A stretch of 38,393 bases of DNA. Origin: an uncultured Eubacteriales bacterium (lineage in GTDB: Bacteria; Bacillota; Clostridia; Oscillospirales; CAG-272). The notes below the pieces were generated by a model that saw only the letters and a list, made by a program, of their open reading frames with translations, had not been told where the DNA came from and ran no database searches. Position 1 is the stretch's first letter; each line of letters starts with the position of its first letter. The position numbers and the translations under genes were made by a program. Shown piece after piece: positions 15,594 through 24,451 of the stretch. The stretch covers positions 1-38,393 of the forward strand of contig URPL01000016.1 in assembly GCA_900549725.1 (NCBI GenBank), read 5' to 3'.

Positions 15594-16805
15594 ATGGAGC
15601 AGGTTCGTTTTTTTGATGCGGAGAACAGCGCGCTTGCATCCGTTGCCGCTCCGTTTTTAAAAATCAGCGGCTTTCTTCCCGAGCGCGGAAAACAATACAG
15701 TGTGATTCCCGGTTTATGTGATGTGCATGTGCATTTCAGAGAACCGGGTTTTTCTTATAAGGAAACGATTCAAAGCGGCTCGGCTGCGGCTGCGCGCGGG
15801 GGGTATACGGCGGTTTGCACAATGCCAAATCTCAGTCCCGCGCCTGATACGGCGGAGCACCTGAGGGCGCAGCTTTCTCTGATTAAGCGTGACGCCCGTG
15901 TGCGCATTTATCCGTATGGCACGATCACGCGCGGTGAGGCAGGCAAACAGCTTTCCGATATGGAGGCGCTGGCGCCCCGGGTCATAGCTTTTTCCGATGA
16001 CGGCAGAGGCGTGCAGAGCGATGCGATGATGGAGCGGGCGATGAAAAGGGCAAAATCGCTTGGGAAAATGATCGTAGCCCATTGCGAGGACAATTCTCTT
16101 CTTCGCGGCGGCTATATTCACAGCGGGGCATATGCGCGGGCGCACGGGCATGCGGGAATTTGCTCCGAGTCGGAATATCGGCAGCTTGCGCGCGATCTTG
16201 CCTTGGTGCAAAAAACGGGCTGCGCTTATCATGCCTGCCATATTTCCGCCAAGGAAAGCGTCGCACTGATACGGGATGCGAAAAAAAGCGGGCTGGATGT
16301 CAGCTGCGAAACGGCGCCGCATTATCTCGTGCTCACCGAGGCGGATCTGCAGGAGCACGGGCGCTTTAAGATGAACCCGCCGCTGCGTGAAGAAGCAGAC
16401 CGACTGGCGCTGCTTGAGGGCACTGCGGACGGAACGATTGATATGATAGCAACGGACCATGCGCCGCACAGCGCCGCGGAAAAGGCAAAGGGGCTTGCCG
16501 GCAGCGCCATGGGCGTTGTGGGGCTGGAATGTGCGTTTGCCGTTTTGTATACGCATCTTGTAAAAAGCGGCATTCTTTCCATGGAGCGCTTGCTCACCCT
16601 GATGTCGGCCGCGCCGAAAAAACGCTTCGGCATTTCCACGGGGAAGGATTTTGCCGTGTTTGAAACCGCGCAGCCGTATCGCATCGACCCCGCGGAATTT
16701 GTCTCCATGGGCCGCGCAACGCCGTTTGAGGGAATGCAGGTATACGGCAGATGTATTTTAACCGTTGCAAATGGGAAGATTGTGTATCGGGAGGGAAAGA
16801 AATGA
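15594..16805 (+). CDS. pyrC: Dihydroorotase
   Basis: 403 residues. Third step of UMP synthesis, cyclising carbamoyl aspartate to dihydroorotate. Family motifs in order: the metal-binding DVHVHFREPG (about 43-52), GGYTAVCTMPN, the metal-ligand His in AHCEDN, CHISAKES, and the IATDHAPHS signature with the catalytic Asp. This is the class I (allantoinase-like) form at usual length. The ribosome binding site GAGG is seven bases before ATG 15594, just after the attenuator T-run. Its stop overlaps the start of pyrK. It is the first gene of the pyr operon. Confidence 0.95.
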   Translation: MEQVRFFDAENSALASVAAPFLKISGFLPERGKQYSVIPGLCDVHVHFREPGFSYKETIQSGSAAAARGGYTAVCTMPNLSPAPDTAEHLRAQLSLIKRDARVRIYPYGTITRGEAGKQLSDMEALAPRVIAFSDDGRGVQSDAMMERAMKRAKSLGKMIVAHCEDNSLLRGGYIHSGAYARAHGHAGICSESEYRQLARDLALVQKTGCAYHACHISAKESVALIRDAKKSGLDVSCETAPHYLVLTEADLQEHGRFKMNPPLREEADRLALLEGTADGTIDMIATDHAPHSAAEKAKGLAGSAMGVVGLECAFAVLYTHLVKSGILSMERLLTLMSAAPKKRFGISTGKDFAVFETAQPYRIDPAEFVSMGRATPFEGMQVYGRCILTVANGKIVYREGKK

Positions 16806-17539
16806 AAGAAGAAATGATGCAGATCCTTGAAAACGAACCGATTGCAAAAAACACCTATGAAATGGTGCTGCAGGGAGATATTTCGGAAATTAAAATGCCT
16901 GGGCAGTTTGTAAATCTGGCGCTCCCCGGATTTTTTCTGCGCCGCCCGATTTCCGTGTGCGATGCCGCCGGGGACCGCCTGACGCTGATTTATAAGGTCG
17001 TTGGGCACGGCACGGAGGAAATGGCAAAGCTGCTGCCCGGCGCGCGTCTCTCTGTTTTAACCGGTCTTGGCAGAGGCTTTAATACGGCAAAAAGCGGAGA
17101 GAACCCGCTGCTCATCGGCGGCGGTGTGGGTGTGCCGCCGCTGTATTTTCTTTGCAAAGCGCTGCTGAAAAAGGGCGCGTCCGTTTGCGCTGTGCTCGGG
17201 TTCAATACAGCCGAGGAGGTATTTTATGCGGAGCGGTTCCGACAGCTCGGCGCCCGCGTGGTCCTTATGACGGCGGACGGCAGCGCCGGAGAAAAGGGCT
17301 ATGTCACGGAGGCGCTTGACGGGCTTTCGTATTCATATTTTTACACCTGCGGGCCGATGCCGATGTATCGCGCGCTGCATAAGGTGATCAAGGGGCAGGG
17401 CGAGTACAGCTTTGAAGAACGCATGGGCTGTGGCTTCGGGGCATGCATGGGCTGCTCCTGCCAAACGAAAAACGGTTCCAAACGCATTTGCCGCGAGGGG
17501 CCGGTTTTGGAAAGCGAGGAAATTCTATGGAACGACTGA
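16802..17539 (+). CDS. pyrK: Dihydroorotate dehydrogenase electron transfer subunit PyrK
   Basis: 245 residues. FAD and 2Fe-2S subunit that passes electrons from PyrD to NAD. The N-terminal ferredoxin-reductase barrel contains RRPISVCD for FAD, then the LIGGGVGVPPLYFL nucleotide-binding segment, and the C-terminal cluster motif CGFGACMGCSC with a fourth Cys in RICREGPVL. Start ATG 16802 overlaps the pyrC stop by four bases; the longer upstream frame lies inside pyrC. Its presence implies a type 1B, NAD-dependent dihydroorotate dehydrogenase. Confidence 0.95.
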   Translation: MKEEMMQILENEPIAKNTYEMVLQGDISEIKMPGQFVNLALPGFFLRRPISVCDAAGDRLTLIYKVVGHGTEEMAKLLPGARLSVLTGLGRGFNTAKSGENPLLIGGGVGVPPLYFLCKALLKKGASVCAVLGFNTAEEVFYAERFRQLGARVVLMTADGSAGEKGYVTEALDGLSYSYFYTCGPMPMYRALHKVIKGQGEYSFEERMGCGFGACMGCSCQTKNGSKRICREGPVLESEEILWND

Positions 17540-18453
17540 AAACAAGCCTGTGCGGCATTTTACTGGACAACCCCGTGATTGCTGCCAGCGGTACCTTCGG
17601 CTACGGCTATGAATTTGCAAAATATTATGATATCAATATGCTCGGAACCTTTTCCTGCAAAGGCACAACGGCAAAGGAGCGCTTTGGAAATCCCACACCG
17701 CGCATTGCGGAATGCACCGCCGGAATGCTCAATGCCATCGGGCTGCAAAATCCGGGGATCGAGCGGGTGATAAGTACCGAGCTGCCCCGCCTTGCGCGCG
17801 TATATCACAAAAAAATCATTGCCAATGTCGGCGGATTTTCAAAAGAAGAGTATTGCTGCTGTGCGGAGCAGTTTGACCGCCAGGAAATCGTCGGCTGGAT
17901 TGAGGTGAATATTTCCTGCCCGAATGTGCACGGCGGAGGGCTCAGCTTCGGCACGGACCCGAAAATGGCGGCGCAGGTCACGCGCGCGGTCAAAGAGGTA
18001 ACGACAAAGCCCGTTTTGATCAAGCTTTCTCCCAATGTCACGGATATTGCCGAAATGGCGCGGGCATGCGAGGCGGCGGGCGCGGACGGTATCAGCCTTG
18101 TGAATACGCAGATCGGCATGCGCATTGATCTGAAGACGCGCCGCCCGATTCTGAAAAACAACATCGGCGGCTTCTCCGGCAAGGCAATTTTTCCGGCGGC
18201 GCTGCGCGCGGTCTATCAGGTTGCCTCGGCGGTTTCCGTTCCCGTGGTGGGGCTCGGCGGGGTCAGCTGCGCGGAGGATGTGATTGAAATGATGCTTGCC
18301 GGCGCCTGCTGTGTGCAGGTAGGCGCGCAGAACCTTGTGGATCCGTATGCATGCAAGCGCATTATAGAAGATTTGCCGCGGGTGATGGATCAATACGGTA
18401 TTGACCGCCTGCAGGATATTATCAAAGGAGTGAAACCATGGGAAAAGATGTAA
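17527..18453 (+). CDS. pyrD: Dihydroorotate dehydrogenase catalytic subunit (type 1B)
   Basis: 308 residues. FMN enzyme oxidising dihydroorotate to orotate as a complex with PyrK. Motifs: ASGTFGYG near the N-terminus, VNISCPNVHGGG with the active-site Cys of class 1B, LIKLSPNVTD, LVNTQIGMRID and the phosphate-binding GLGGVS and VQVGAQN. ATG 17527 has GAGGAAA upstream and gives the normal N-terminus; it overlaps pyrK by 13 bases. It also overlaps the next gene, pyrF, by 16 bases. Confidence 0.95.
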   Translation: MERLKTSLCGILLDNPVIAASGTFGYGYEFAKYYDINMLGTFSCKGTTAKERFGNPTPRIAECTAGMLNAIGLQNPGIERVISTELPRLARVYHKKIIANVGGFSKEEYCCCAEQFDRQEIVGWIEVNISCPNVHGGGLSFGTDPKMAAQVTRAVKEVTTKPVLIKLSPNVTDIAEMARACEAAGADGISLVNTQIGMRIDLKTRRPILKNNIGGFSGKAIFPAALRAVYQVASAVSVPVVGLGGVSCAEDVIEMMLAGACCVQVGAQNLVDPYACKRIIEDLPRVMDQYGIDRLQDIIKGVKPWEKM

Positions 18454-19136
18454 TTATTGCGTGCGATTTTCCGAACGCCGGGGCAACCCTGGCATTTTTG
18501 GATCGGTTTTCGGGTCGAAAGCCGTTTGTCAAAATCGGCATGGAGCTGTTTTACGGGGAGGGCCCTGATATTGTCCGCACCTTGAAGCAGCGCGGACACC
18601 GCGTTTTTCTGGATCTGAAGCTGCATGATATTCCGAACACGGTAAAGCGCGCGATGCAGGTGCTCTCGCGCCTTGAGATCGATATGGTCAATGTGCATGC
18701 CGCAGGCGCTGCCCCGATGATGCAGGCGGCGCTGGAGGGGCTGCGGCGCCCGGACGGAACGCGCCCGCTTCTCATCGCCGTGACCCAGCTGACCTCAACG
18801 GATCAGACGATCATGGAACGAGATCTTTTAATTGAAAAACCGATCGATGCGGTGGTGTCGCATTATGCAAAAACGGGAAAGGCAGCGGGGCTTGACGGTG
18901 TCGTTTGCTCCCCGCTGGAGGCACAGGGGGTACATAAAAGCTGCGGGGCGGATTTTCTGACCGTAACGCCCGGCGTACGCTTTGCAGGCGGCGAGCATGC
19001 CGATCAAAAACGGGTGATGACGCCGGCACAGGCAAAGCTTGCCGGCTCGGATTATATTGTGGTCGGGCGGCCTATCACCGCAGCTTCGGACCCTGTGGCG
19101 GCATATGAGAAATGCATTGCGGAGTTTGTGGGATGA
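18438..19136 (+). CDS. pyrF: Orotidine 5'-phosphate decarboxylase
   Basis: 232 residues. Last step to UMP. The catalytic array DLKLHDIPNT holds the Asp-Lys-Asp residues; IIACDF at the N-terminus and VTPGVRF plus GSDYIVVGRPI near the C-terminus bind the phosphate. Length fits the short bacterial TIM-barrel form. AAAGGAG lies seven bases before ATG 18438. The stop overlaps the HAD gene start by four bases. Confidence 0.95.
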   Translation: MGKDVIIACDFPNAGATLAFLDRFSGRKPFVKIGMELFYGEGPDIVRTLKQRGHRVFLDLKLHDIPNTVKRAMQVLSRLEIDMVNVHAAGAAPMMQAALEGLRRPDGTRPLLIAVTQLTSTDQTIMERDLLIEKPIDAVVSHYAKTGKAAGLDGVVCSPLEAQGVHKSCGADFLTVTPGVRFAGGEHADQKRVMTPAQAKLAGSDYIVVGRPITAASDPVAAYEKCIAEFVG

Positions 19137-19786
19137 AGCGCGCCGTATTCTTTGATTTGGACGGCACCTTGACGGATCCGAGCGCAGGCGTGCTTGCCTC
19201 GGTGCGCTATGCGCTCGGGAGTCTCGGGGAAAAAATTCCGGAAGAAGCGGTGCTGCGTTCCTTTATCGGGCCGCCCCTTGCGGACAGCTTTGTTCGCGTG
19301 CTGGGGATGACACCGCAAAGAGCGAATGAGGCAATTCGCCTGTATCGCGTTTATTACGGGCAGGGCGGCATGTTCGAAAACCGTGTGTATCCCGGCGTGC
19401 CGCAACTGCTGAGCGCCCTGAAAAGGCAGGGGAGGCTCATTGTGCTTGCGACCTCAAAGCCGGAAGAATTTGCAAGGGACATTCTTGCACATTTTGATCT
19501 TTTGCATGAATTTGATTTTCTCGGATGCGCTACCATGGATGATCGCAGGCGGCATAAGGCGGATGTAATTGCCTATGCGCTTTCAAGCCTTGCGCTTTCC
19601 CCGCGGGACTGCGTGATGGTCGGAGACAGATGCTTTGATGTTGCGGGGGCGAGAGAAAACGGAATGGGCTGCATCGGGGTGAGCTATGGATTCGGCAGCA
19701 AGGAAGAACTGCGGGATGCGGGGGCGCTCGCGCTTGCGGATACGCCGCAGGCAGTCGCGGAGGCGCTGCAAAAACTCGGTTATTGA
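19133..19786 (+). CDS. HAD-superfamily hydrolase (phosphoglycolate phosphatase-like) in the pyr operon
   Basis: 217 residues. FFDLDGTLTD at residues 6-15 carries the nucleophile Asp and the general acid Asp; LATSKP is motif II, Lys in the RRHKAD segment motif III, and VGDRCFD motif IV. The helical cap and FIGPPL segment resemble phosphoglycolate phosphatase/PpaX-like members. Start at 19133 gives an ATGA overlap with the pyrF stop. The gene is tightly embedded between pyrF and pyrE, so a link to nucleotide metabolism, for example dephosphorylating a pyrimidine nucleotide or a damaged metabolite, is reasonable inference but not shown by the sequence. Confidence 0.88.
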   Translation: MKRAVFFDLDGTLTDPSAGVLASVRYALGSLGEKIPEEAVLRSFIGPPLADSFVRVLGMTPQRANEAIRLYRVYYGQGGMFENRVYPGVPQLLSALKRQGRLIVLATSKPEEFARDILAHFDLLHEFDFLGCATMDDRRRHKADVIAYALSSLALSPRDCVMVGDRCFDVAGARENGMGCIGVSYGFGSKEELRDAGALALADTPQAVAEALQKLGY

Positions 19787-19803
19787 GAAAGGGAGAAAAT
19801 GAG

Positions 19804-20451
19804 ATGGAAAACAGGAAAGAGAGAATTGCGCAGGATCTTTTGAAGATCAAGGCGGTGTTTTTCCGCCCGGATGAGCCCTTTATTTGGGCGAGCGGGATCA
19901 AAAGCCCCGTTTATTGCGATAACCGCCTTACGCTCACCTCCGTTGCGGTGCGCGATGAGGTCGAGCAGGGGCTTTCAGAGCTTGTGCGGGAAGCGTATCC
20001 GGGCGCCGAGGTTTTGATGGGCACCTCAACCGCAGGCATTGCGCATGCGGCGATTACGGCGCATCTGCTGGGGCTCCCCATGGGGTATGTGCGCTCGGGC
20101 GCAAAGGACCACGGCAGAAAAAACCAAATCGAAGGCCGCCTTTTGCCGGGGCAGAAGGTCGTTGTGATCGAAGATTTGATTTCCACGGGCGGCAGCGTTT
20201 TGGAGGTTGTAAATGTTTTGCGCGAGGCAGGGGCGCAGGTGCTCGGCATTGCAAGCATCTTTACCTACGGAATGCAAAAAGGGCTTGAGCGCCTTGCGGC
20301 GGCGCAGGTGCAAAATGTCAGCCTTACCGATTTTGATACCGTGGCGCAGGTTGCTGCAAAAATGGAATATATCCGCCGCGGGGATGTTGAGCGCCTGCTG
20401 GCATTTCGTGATAACCCGGCAGATGAGAGCTGGATCGGAGGGCAGGCATGA
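19804..20451 (+). CDS. pyrE: Orotate phosphoribosyltransferase
   Basis: 215 residues. Joins orotate to PRPP. The PRPP-binding motif VVVIEDLISTGGS is at about 118-130 and the lysine-containing loop RKNQIEG precedes it; the N-terminal ASGIKSPVYCDNR is typical. ATG 19804 is chosen, eight bases after GGGAG; the in-frame site at 19783 overlaps the HAD gene. Its stop overlaps the pyrB start by four bases. Confidence 0.95.
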   Translation: MENRKERIAQDLLKIKAVFFRPDEPFIWASGIKSPVYCDNRLTLTSVAVRDEVEQGLSELVREAYPGAEVLMGTSTAGIAHAAITAHLLGLPMGYVRSGAKDHGRKNQIEGRLLPGQKVVVIEDLISTGGSVLEVVNVLREAGAQVLGIASIFTYGMQKGLERLAAAQVQNVSLTDFDTVAQVAAKMEYIRRGDVERLLAFRDNPADESWIGGQA

Positions 20452-21521
20452 AGCATTTGATCAATATTACGGATCTTTCCTGCGAAAAAATCGAAACGCT
20501 TTTGCAGCTTGCGCAGGATATGAAAAATGCGCCGGAGCAATATCAGGATGCCTGCGCGCACAAAATTTTAGCGACCCTGTTTTTTGAACCGTCCACGCGA
20601 ACAAGGCTCAGCTTTGAATCCGCAATGCTCTCCCTGGGCGGGCGGGTGCTCGGTTTTTCCGCCGCGGCAACCACCTCCGCCGCCAAGGGCGAGACGCTCG
20701 GAGATACCATTGAAATGGTCAACGGCTATGCCGATATTATCGCAATCCGCCATCCGGGCGAGGGAGCGGCGGCGCTTGCCGCATCGCATGCCGTGATTCC
20801 GCTGATCAACGCGGGCGACGGCGGGCATTTTCACCCCACGCAAACCCTGACGGATCTATTCACGATACAATCGGAGCTTGGCACTCTGAGCGGGCTTTGC
20901 ATTGGCCTTTGCGGGGATTTGAAATACGGCAGAACCGTACATTCCCTCATTGCCGCAATGATTCGTTATCCGGGGATACGGTTTGTGCTTATCGCACCGC
21001 CTGAGCTTCGTCTGCCGCGCTTTTGCGAGGAGGAGATGGAGCGCGCGGGCGTGCCCTATGCCTATTGCGATACCATTGAGGAAGCCGTTCCTTCTTTGGA
21101 TGTGCTTTATATGACCCGCGTGCAGCAGGAGCGTTTTTCCGCGGGCGAGCAGGGAAAGCGCTACGGGGCGCATCTTGTACTCACGCCCAAGATTCTGAGG
21201 CGCGGCAAAAAAACGCTTCGCGTGCTGCATCCGCTGCCGCGCGTCGGAGAGATCGAAACGGTGGTGGATGCCGATTCGCGCGCCTGTTATTTCAGGCAGG
21301 CGCATAACGGGCGCTATGTCCGCATGGCGCTGATCGCTTCCTTGCTGCTTTGCCCAAAGGACAATACGGTAACGCCCCTTTTGGGGCAGTCAGACGGTAT
21401 TCTCTGCAAAAATCCGAACTGCATTACCGCCTTTGAGCCGACGCTGCCGCAGCTTTCCGTACATACGCAAAACGGCATTTACTGCGCATATTGCGATAAG
21501 GAAAAGTCTGCGGATTCTTGA
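20448..21521 (+). CDS. pyrB: Aspartate carbamoyltransferase with fused PyrI-like zinc domain
   Basis: 357 residues. First committed step of pyrimidine synthesis. The catalytic part shows the carbamoyl phosphate motif FFEPSTRTRLSF (about 45-56), HPTQTLTDL and LHPLPRVGEI. Catalytic chains are usually about 300-310 residues; here a tail of about 45 residues follows, carrying CKNPNC and CAYC (Cys320, 325, 346, 349) with ITAFEP between. This matches the zinc-binding C-terminal module of the PyrI regulatory chain (C-x4-C ... C-x2-C), while the PyrI nucleotide-binding domain is absent. Full PyrB-PyrI fusions are known in Thermotoga; this is a shorter arrangement. Last gene of the operon; the promoter for fhs begins in its stop codon. 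Confidence 0.93.
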   Translation: MKHLINITDLSCEKIETLLQLAQDMKNAPEQYQDACAHKILATLFFEPSTRTRLSFESAMLSLGGRVLGFSAAATTSAAKGETLGDTIEMVNGYADIIAIRHPGEGAAALAASHAVIPLINAGDGGHFHPTQTLTDLFTIQSELGTLSGLCIGLCGDLKYGRTVHSLIAAMIRYPGIRFVLIAPPELRLPRFCEEEMERAGVPYAYCDTIEEAVPSLDVLYMTRVQQERFSAGEQGKRYGAHLVLTPKILRRGKKTLRVLHPLPRVGEIETVVDADSRACYFRQAHNGRYVRMALIASLLLCPKDNTVTPLLGQSDGILCKNPNCITAFEPTLPQLSVHTQNGIYCAYCDKEKSADS

Positions 21522-21546
21522 CGCAACAGCGCCGGTTTGCTATAAT
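21518..21546 (+). promoter_or_regulatory. Sigma-A promoter for fhs
   Basis: TTGACG (21518-21523), 17 bases, TATAAT (21541-21546). The -35 box overlaps the pyrB stop codon, so fhs can be expressed separately from the pyr operon although no terminator divides them. Confidence 0.85.
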
Positions 21547-21591
21547 GGATGCATACCCGGAAAAATTCTGTAAGGAATGAAAGGGGCATTT

Positions 21592-23265
21592 ATGCAAAAG
21601 AGCGATATTGAAATTGCACAAAGCTGCACACTTGACAAAATAGAAACGGTTGCCGCACGCGCCGGAATTCCGCAGCAGGCACTGGAGCCATACGGAAAAT
21701 ATAAAGCAAAGATCGATGTTTCCGCGCTTTTGCCGCAGAAAAAAGCCGCGGGGCGTCTTGTCCTTGTCACGGCAATCACTCCGACGCCAGCGGGCGAGGG
21801 AAAAACAACGACGACCATCGGGCTTGCAGATGCGCTGCGCCGTCTTGAAAAAAACGCCGTTGTCGCGCTGAGGGAGCCATCGCTCGGTCCTGTATTCGGG
21901 CTTAAGGGCGGGGCGGCAGGCGGCGGATATGCGCAGGTTGTCCCCATGGAGGATATCAATCTGCATTTCACCGGGGATTTTCACGCCGTCGGCGCTGCAA
22001 ATAACCTGCTTGCCGCAATGATTGACAACCATATTCATCAGGGCAATGCGCTTTGCATCGACCCGCGCCGCATCACCTGGCATCGCTGTGTGGACATGAA
22101 TGACCGCCAGCTGCGCTTTTTGGTGGACGGCCTCGGCGGACGCGCAAACGGCGTTCCCAGGGAGGATTCCTTTGATATCACGGTTGCAAGCGAAACCATG
22201 GCGGTGCTTTGTCTTGCCGAGTCGCTTTCGGACCTGAAAGAGCGGCTTGGGCGCATGATCGTCGCCTATACCTATGACGGTCGACCCGTGCTTTGCCGGC
22301 AGCTGCATGCGCAGGGCGCCATGGCAGCGCTTTTGCGGGATGCTCTGAAGCCGAATTTGGTGCAAACGCTGGAGGGGACTCCTGCCGTTGTGCACGGCGG
22401 GCCGTTTGCAAACATTGCGCACGGCTGCAACTCCGTGATTGCAACGCGCCTTGCGATGCGTCTTGGTGACTACGCGATTACAGAGGCCGGCTTTGGAGCG
22501 GATCTCGGCGCGGAGAAATTTTTTGATATTAAGTGCCGCAGCGCCGGCATTGCGCCGAGCGCCGTGGTTCTTGTGGCGACGGTACGCGCGCTGAAAATGC
22601 ACGGGGGCGCCGCAAAAGATGCGCTTTCTCTGCCAAACGGGGAGGCGCTGCGCGCGGGGCTTCCCAATCTTGCGCGCCATGTGCACACCGTTACAAAAGT
22701 GTTCGGGCTGCCCTGCGTCGTCGCCGTCAACCGTTTTCCGGGAGATACACCGCAGGAGCTTGCCGCAGTGCAGGAGTATTGCGCGGCGCTCGGCGTGCGT
22801 GCGGAGGTATCCGAGGCTTTCGAGAAAGGCGGTGCGGGCGCGCTTTCTCTTGCAAAAGAAGTGATTCGTCTTTGCAGCATGGAATGCGGCACATTCCGCT
22901 TTGCCTATGAAAGCGATGCGCCGTATGAAGAAAAGATACGCGCCGTGGTGCAAAAGGTATACGGCGGGCGCGATGTCGCCTTTACGCCGCAGGCGCTGCA
23001 AAAGCTGCACGAATATGAAAGCGGTGGGTACGGCGCGCTGCCCGTGTGCATTGCGAAAACGCAATACAGCTTTTCCGACGACCCGCACCGCCGCGGCGCG
23101 CCGGAGGATTTTATCGTCACGGTTCGTGGGGTATCCATGAGCGCCGGTGCCGGTTTTTTGGTTGCTCTGACCGGGGAAATCTTAACGATGCCGGGGCTTC
23201 CGAAGCACCCTGCGGCGGAGCGGATCGATGTGGACGAAACCGGGAAAATCACCGGACTGTTTTGA
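21592..23265 (+). CDS. fhs: Formate-tetrahydrofolate ligase
   Basis: 557 residues, the usual family length. ATP-dependent formation of 10-formyl-tetrahydrofolate from formate; used in one-carbon metabolism and in the Wood-Ljungdahl pathway. TPTPAGEGKTTTTIGL (about 63-78) is the ATP-binding loop; REPSLGPVFGLKGGAAGGGY and FTGDFHA follow as in all members, and the C-terminus ends with the MPGLPKHPAAE segment. ATG 21592 follows AAGGGG; the in-frame ATG at 21577 has its purine tract adjoining the codon. The flavodiiron gene lies 20 bases downstream, so the two may be one unit. On its own the gene does not prove acetogenesis. Confidence 0.96.
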   Translation: MQKSDIEIAQSCTLDKIETVAARAGIPQQALEPYGKYKAKIDVSALLPQKKAAGRLVLVTAITPTPAGEGKTTTTIGLADALRRLEKNAVVALREPSLGPVFGLKGGAAGGGYAQVVPMEDINLHFTGDFHAVGAANNLLAAMIDNHIHQGNALCIDPRRITWHRCVDMNDRQLRFLVDGLGGRANGVPREDSFDITVASETMAVLCLAESLSDLKERLGRMIVAYTYDGRPVLCRQLHAQGAMAALLRDALKPNLVQTLEGTPAVVHGGPFANIAHGCNSVIATRLAMRLGDYAITEAGFGADLGAEKFFDIKCRSAGIAPSAVVLVATVRALKMHGGAAKDALSLPNGEALRAGLPNLARHVHTVTKVFGLPCVVAVNRFPGDTPQELAAVQEYCAALGVRAEVSEAFEKGGAGALSLAKEVIRLCSMECGTFRFAYESDAPYEEKIRAVVQKVYGGRDVAFTPQALQKLHEYESGGYGALPVCIAKTQYSFSDDPHRRGAPEDFIVTVRGVSMSAGAGFLVALTGEILTMPGLPKHPAAERIDVDETGKITGLF

Positions 23266-23285
23266 GAAAAGGAGAAATAAAAAAA

Positions 23286-24437
23286 ATGGGGCTTTCAAAG
23301 GATATTCACGCGATCGGCGTGAACGACCATGCGGTTGATTTGTTTGAGGGGCAATATGTTGTTCCGAATGGAATGGCATATAACTCCTATGTGATCACGG
23401 ATGAAAAAATCTGCGTGATGGATACGGTAGATGCGCATTTTACGCAGAAATGGCTGGAAAATCTTTCCGCCGTGCTCGGCGAGCGCAAGCCGGACTACCT
23501 GGTGGTGCAGCATATGGAGCCGGACCATTCCGCAAGCATTGCCGCATTTGAGGAGCGGTATCCCGATGCGGTAATTGTGGGGAATGCCAAAACCTTCCCC
23601 ATGATCGACCAGTTTTTCGGGGCGGGGCACTGCAAAAATCGCCTTGTCGTCATGGACGGAGAAACACTTTCGCTCGGGGCGCATTCGCTCCGGTTTCTCT
23701 TTGCGCCGATGGTGCATTGGCCTGAGGTAATGCTCAGCTACGACGCAGCATCCAAAACGCTTTTTTCCGCAGATGCATTCGGAAAATTCGGCGCGCTTGA
23801 CTGCGAGGAAGACTGGGCATGCGAAGCGCGGCGGTATTATATCGGCATTGTCGGCAAATACGGCGCGCAGGTGCAAGCCCTGCTCAAAAAGGCCTCTGCG
23901 CTTGCAATTGAGGCGATTTGCCCGCTGCACGGCCCCGTGCTTTGCGAAGATCTTGCATATTATCTTGGGCTTTATACTACATGGTCGTCTTATTCTGCGG
24001 AAAGCGAAGGGGTCGCAATTTGCTACACCTCCGTTTACGGGCATACAAAAGCCGCCGCAGAACTGCTTGCCGAAAAGCTGCGGCAAAACGGGCAAAAGGC
24101 ACAGCTGCATGATCTTGCGCGGTGCGATATGGCAGAGGCGGTGGAGGATGCGTTCCGCTATGATCGCCTTGTCCTGGCGACGACCACCTATAACGGCGAT
24201 ATTTTCCCGTTTATGAAAACATTTATCGAACACCTGACCGAGCGCAACTTCCAAAACCGCACGCTTGCGGTTATCGAAAACGGAACCTGGGCGCCGACGG
24301 CAAAGCGGGTGATCCTCGCCATGCTGGAAAAGAGCAAAAATCTTGAGATTCTGCCGCAAAGCATTACGATCCGTTCCGCTATGACGGAGGAAAACCGCGC
24401 GCAAATTGCGGAACTGGCACAGGCGCTGTCAAAATAA
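23286..24437 (+). CDS. FprA-type flavodiiron protein
   Basis: 383 residues. Reduces oxygen to water or nitric oxide to nitrous oxide, protecting anaerobes. The N-terminal beta-lactamase-like domain has the diiron ligands: HMEPDH (about 79-84), His in VHWPEVM, Asp in FSADAFG and His in CPLHGPV. The C-terminal flavodoxin domain starts with CYTSVYGHTKAAA and has TTTYNGDIFP. ATG 23286 follows AAAAGGAG at 11 bases, longer than usual because of an A-rich stretch; the upstream frame is inside fhs. A long hairpin terminator follows the stop. A matching rubredoxin gene is not seen nearby. Confidence 0.94.
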   Translation: MGLSKDIHAIGVNDHAVDLFEGQYVVPNGMAYNSYVITDEKICVMDTVDAHFTQKWLENLSAVLGERKPDYLVVQHMEPDHSASIAAFEERYPDAVIVGNAKTFPMIDQFFGAGHCKNRLVVMDGETLSLGAHSLRFLFAPMVHWPEVMLSYDAASKTLFSADAFGKFGALDCEEDWACEARRYYIGIVGKYGAQVQALLKKASALAIEAICPLHGPVLCEDLAYYLGLYTTWSSYSAESEGVAICYTSVYGHTKAAAELLAEKLRQNGQKAQLHDLARCDMAEAVEDAFRYDRLVLATTTYNGDIFPFMKTFIEHLTERNFQNRTLAVIENGTWAPTAKRVILAMLEKSKNLEILPQSITIRSAMTEENRAQIAELAQALSK

Positions 24438-24451
24438 AGCGCAAGCTTTCA

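Noticed and set aside
15451..15660. Possible pyr leader peptide across the attenuator
   Set aside because: The first ATG is in the -10 box and so is not transcribed; the next (15494) has no ribosome binding site, and the frame runs into pyrC.
21424..23088. Open frame of 554 codons antisense to fhs
   Set aside because: Fully opposite a certain gene, no family resemblance and no ribosome binding site; such long antisense frames arise from the codon usage of this genome.
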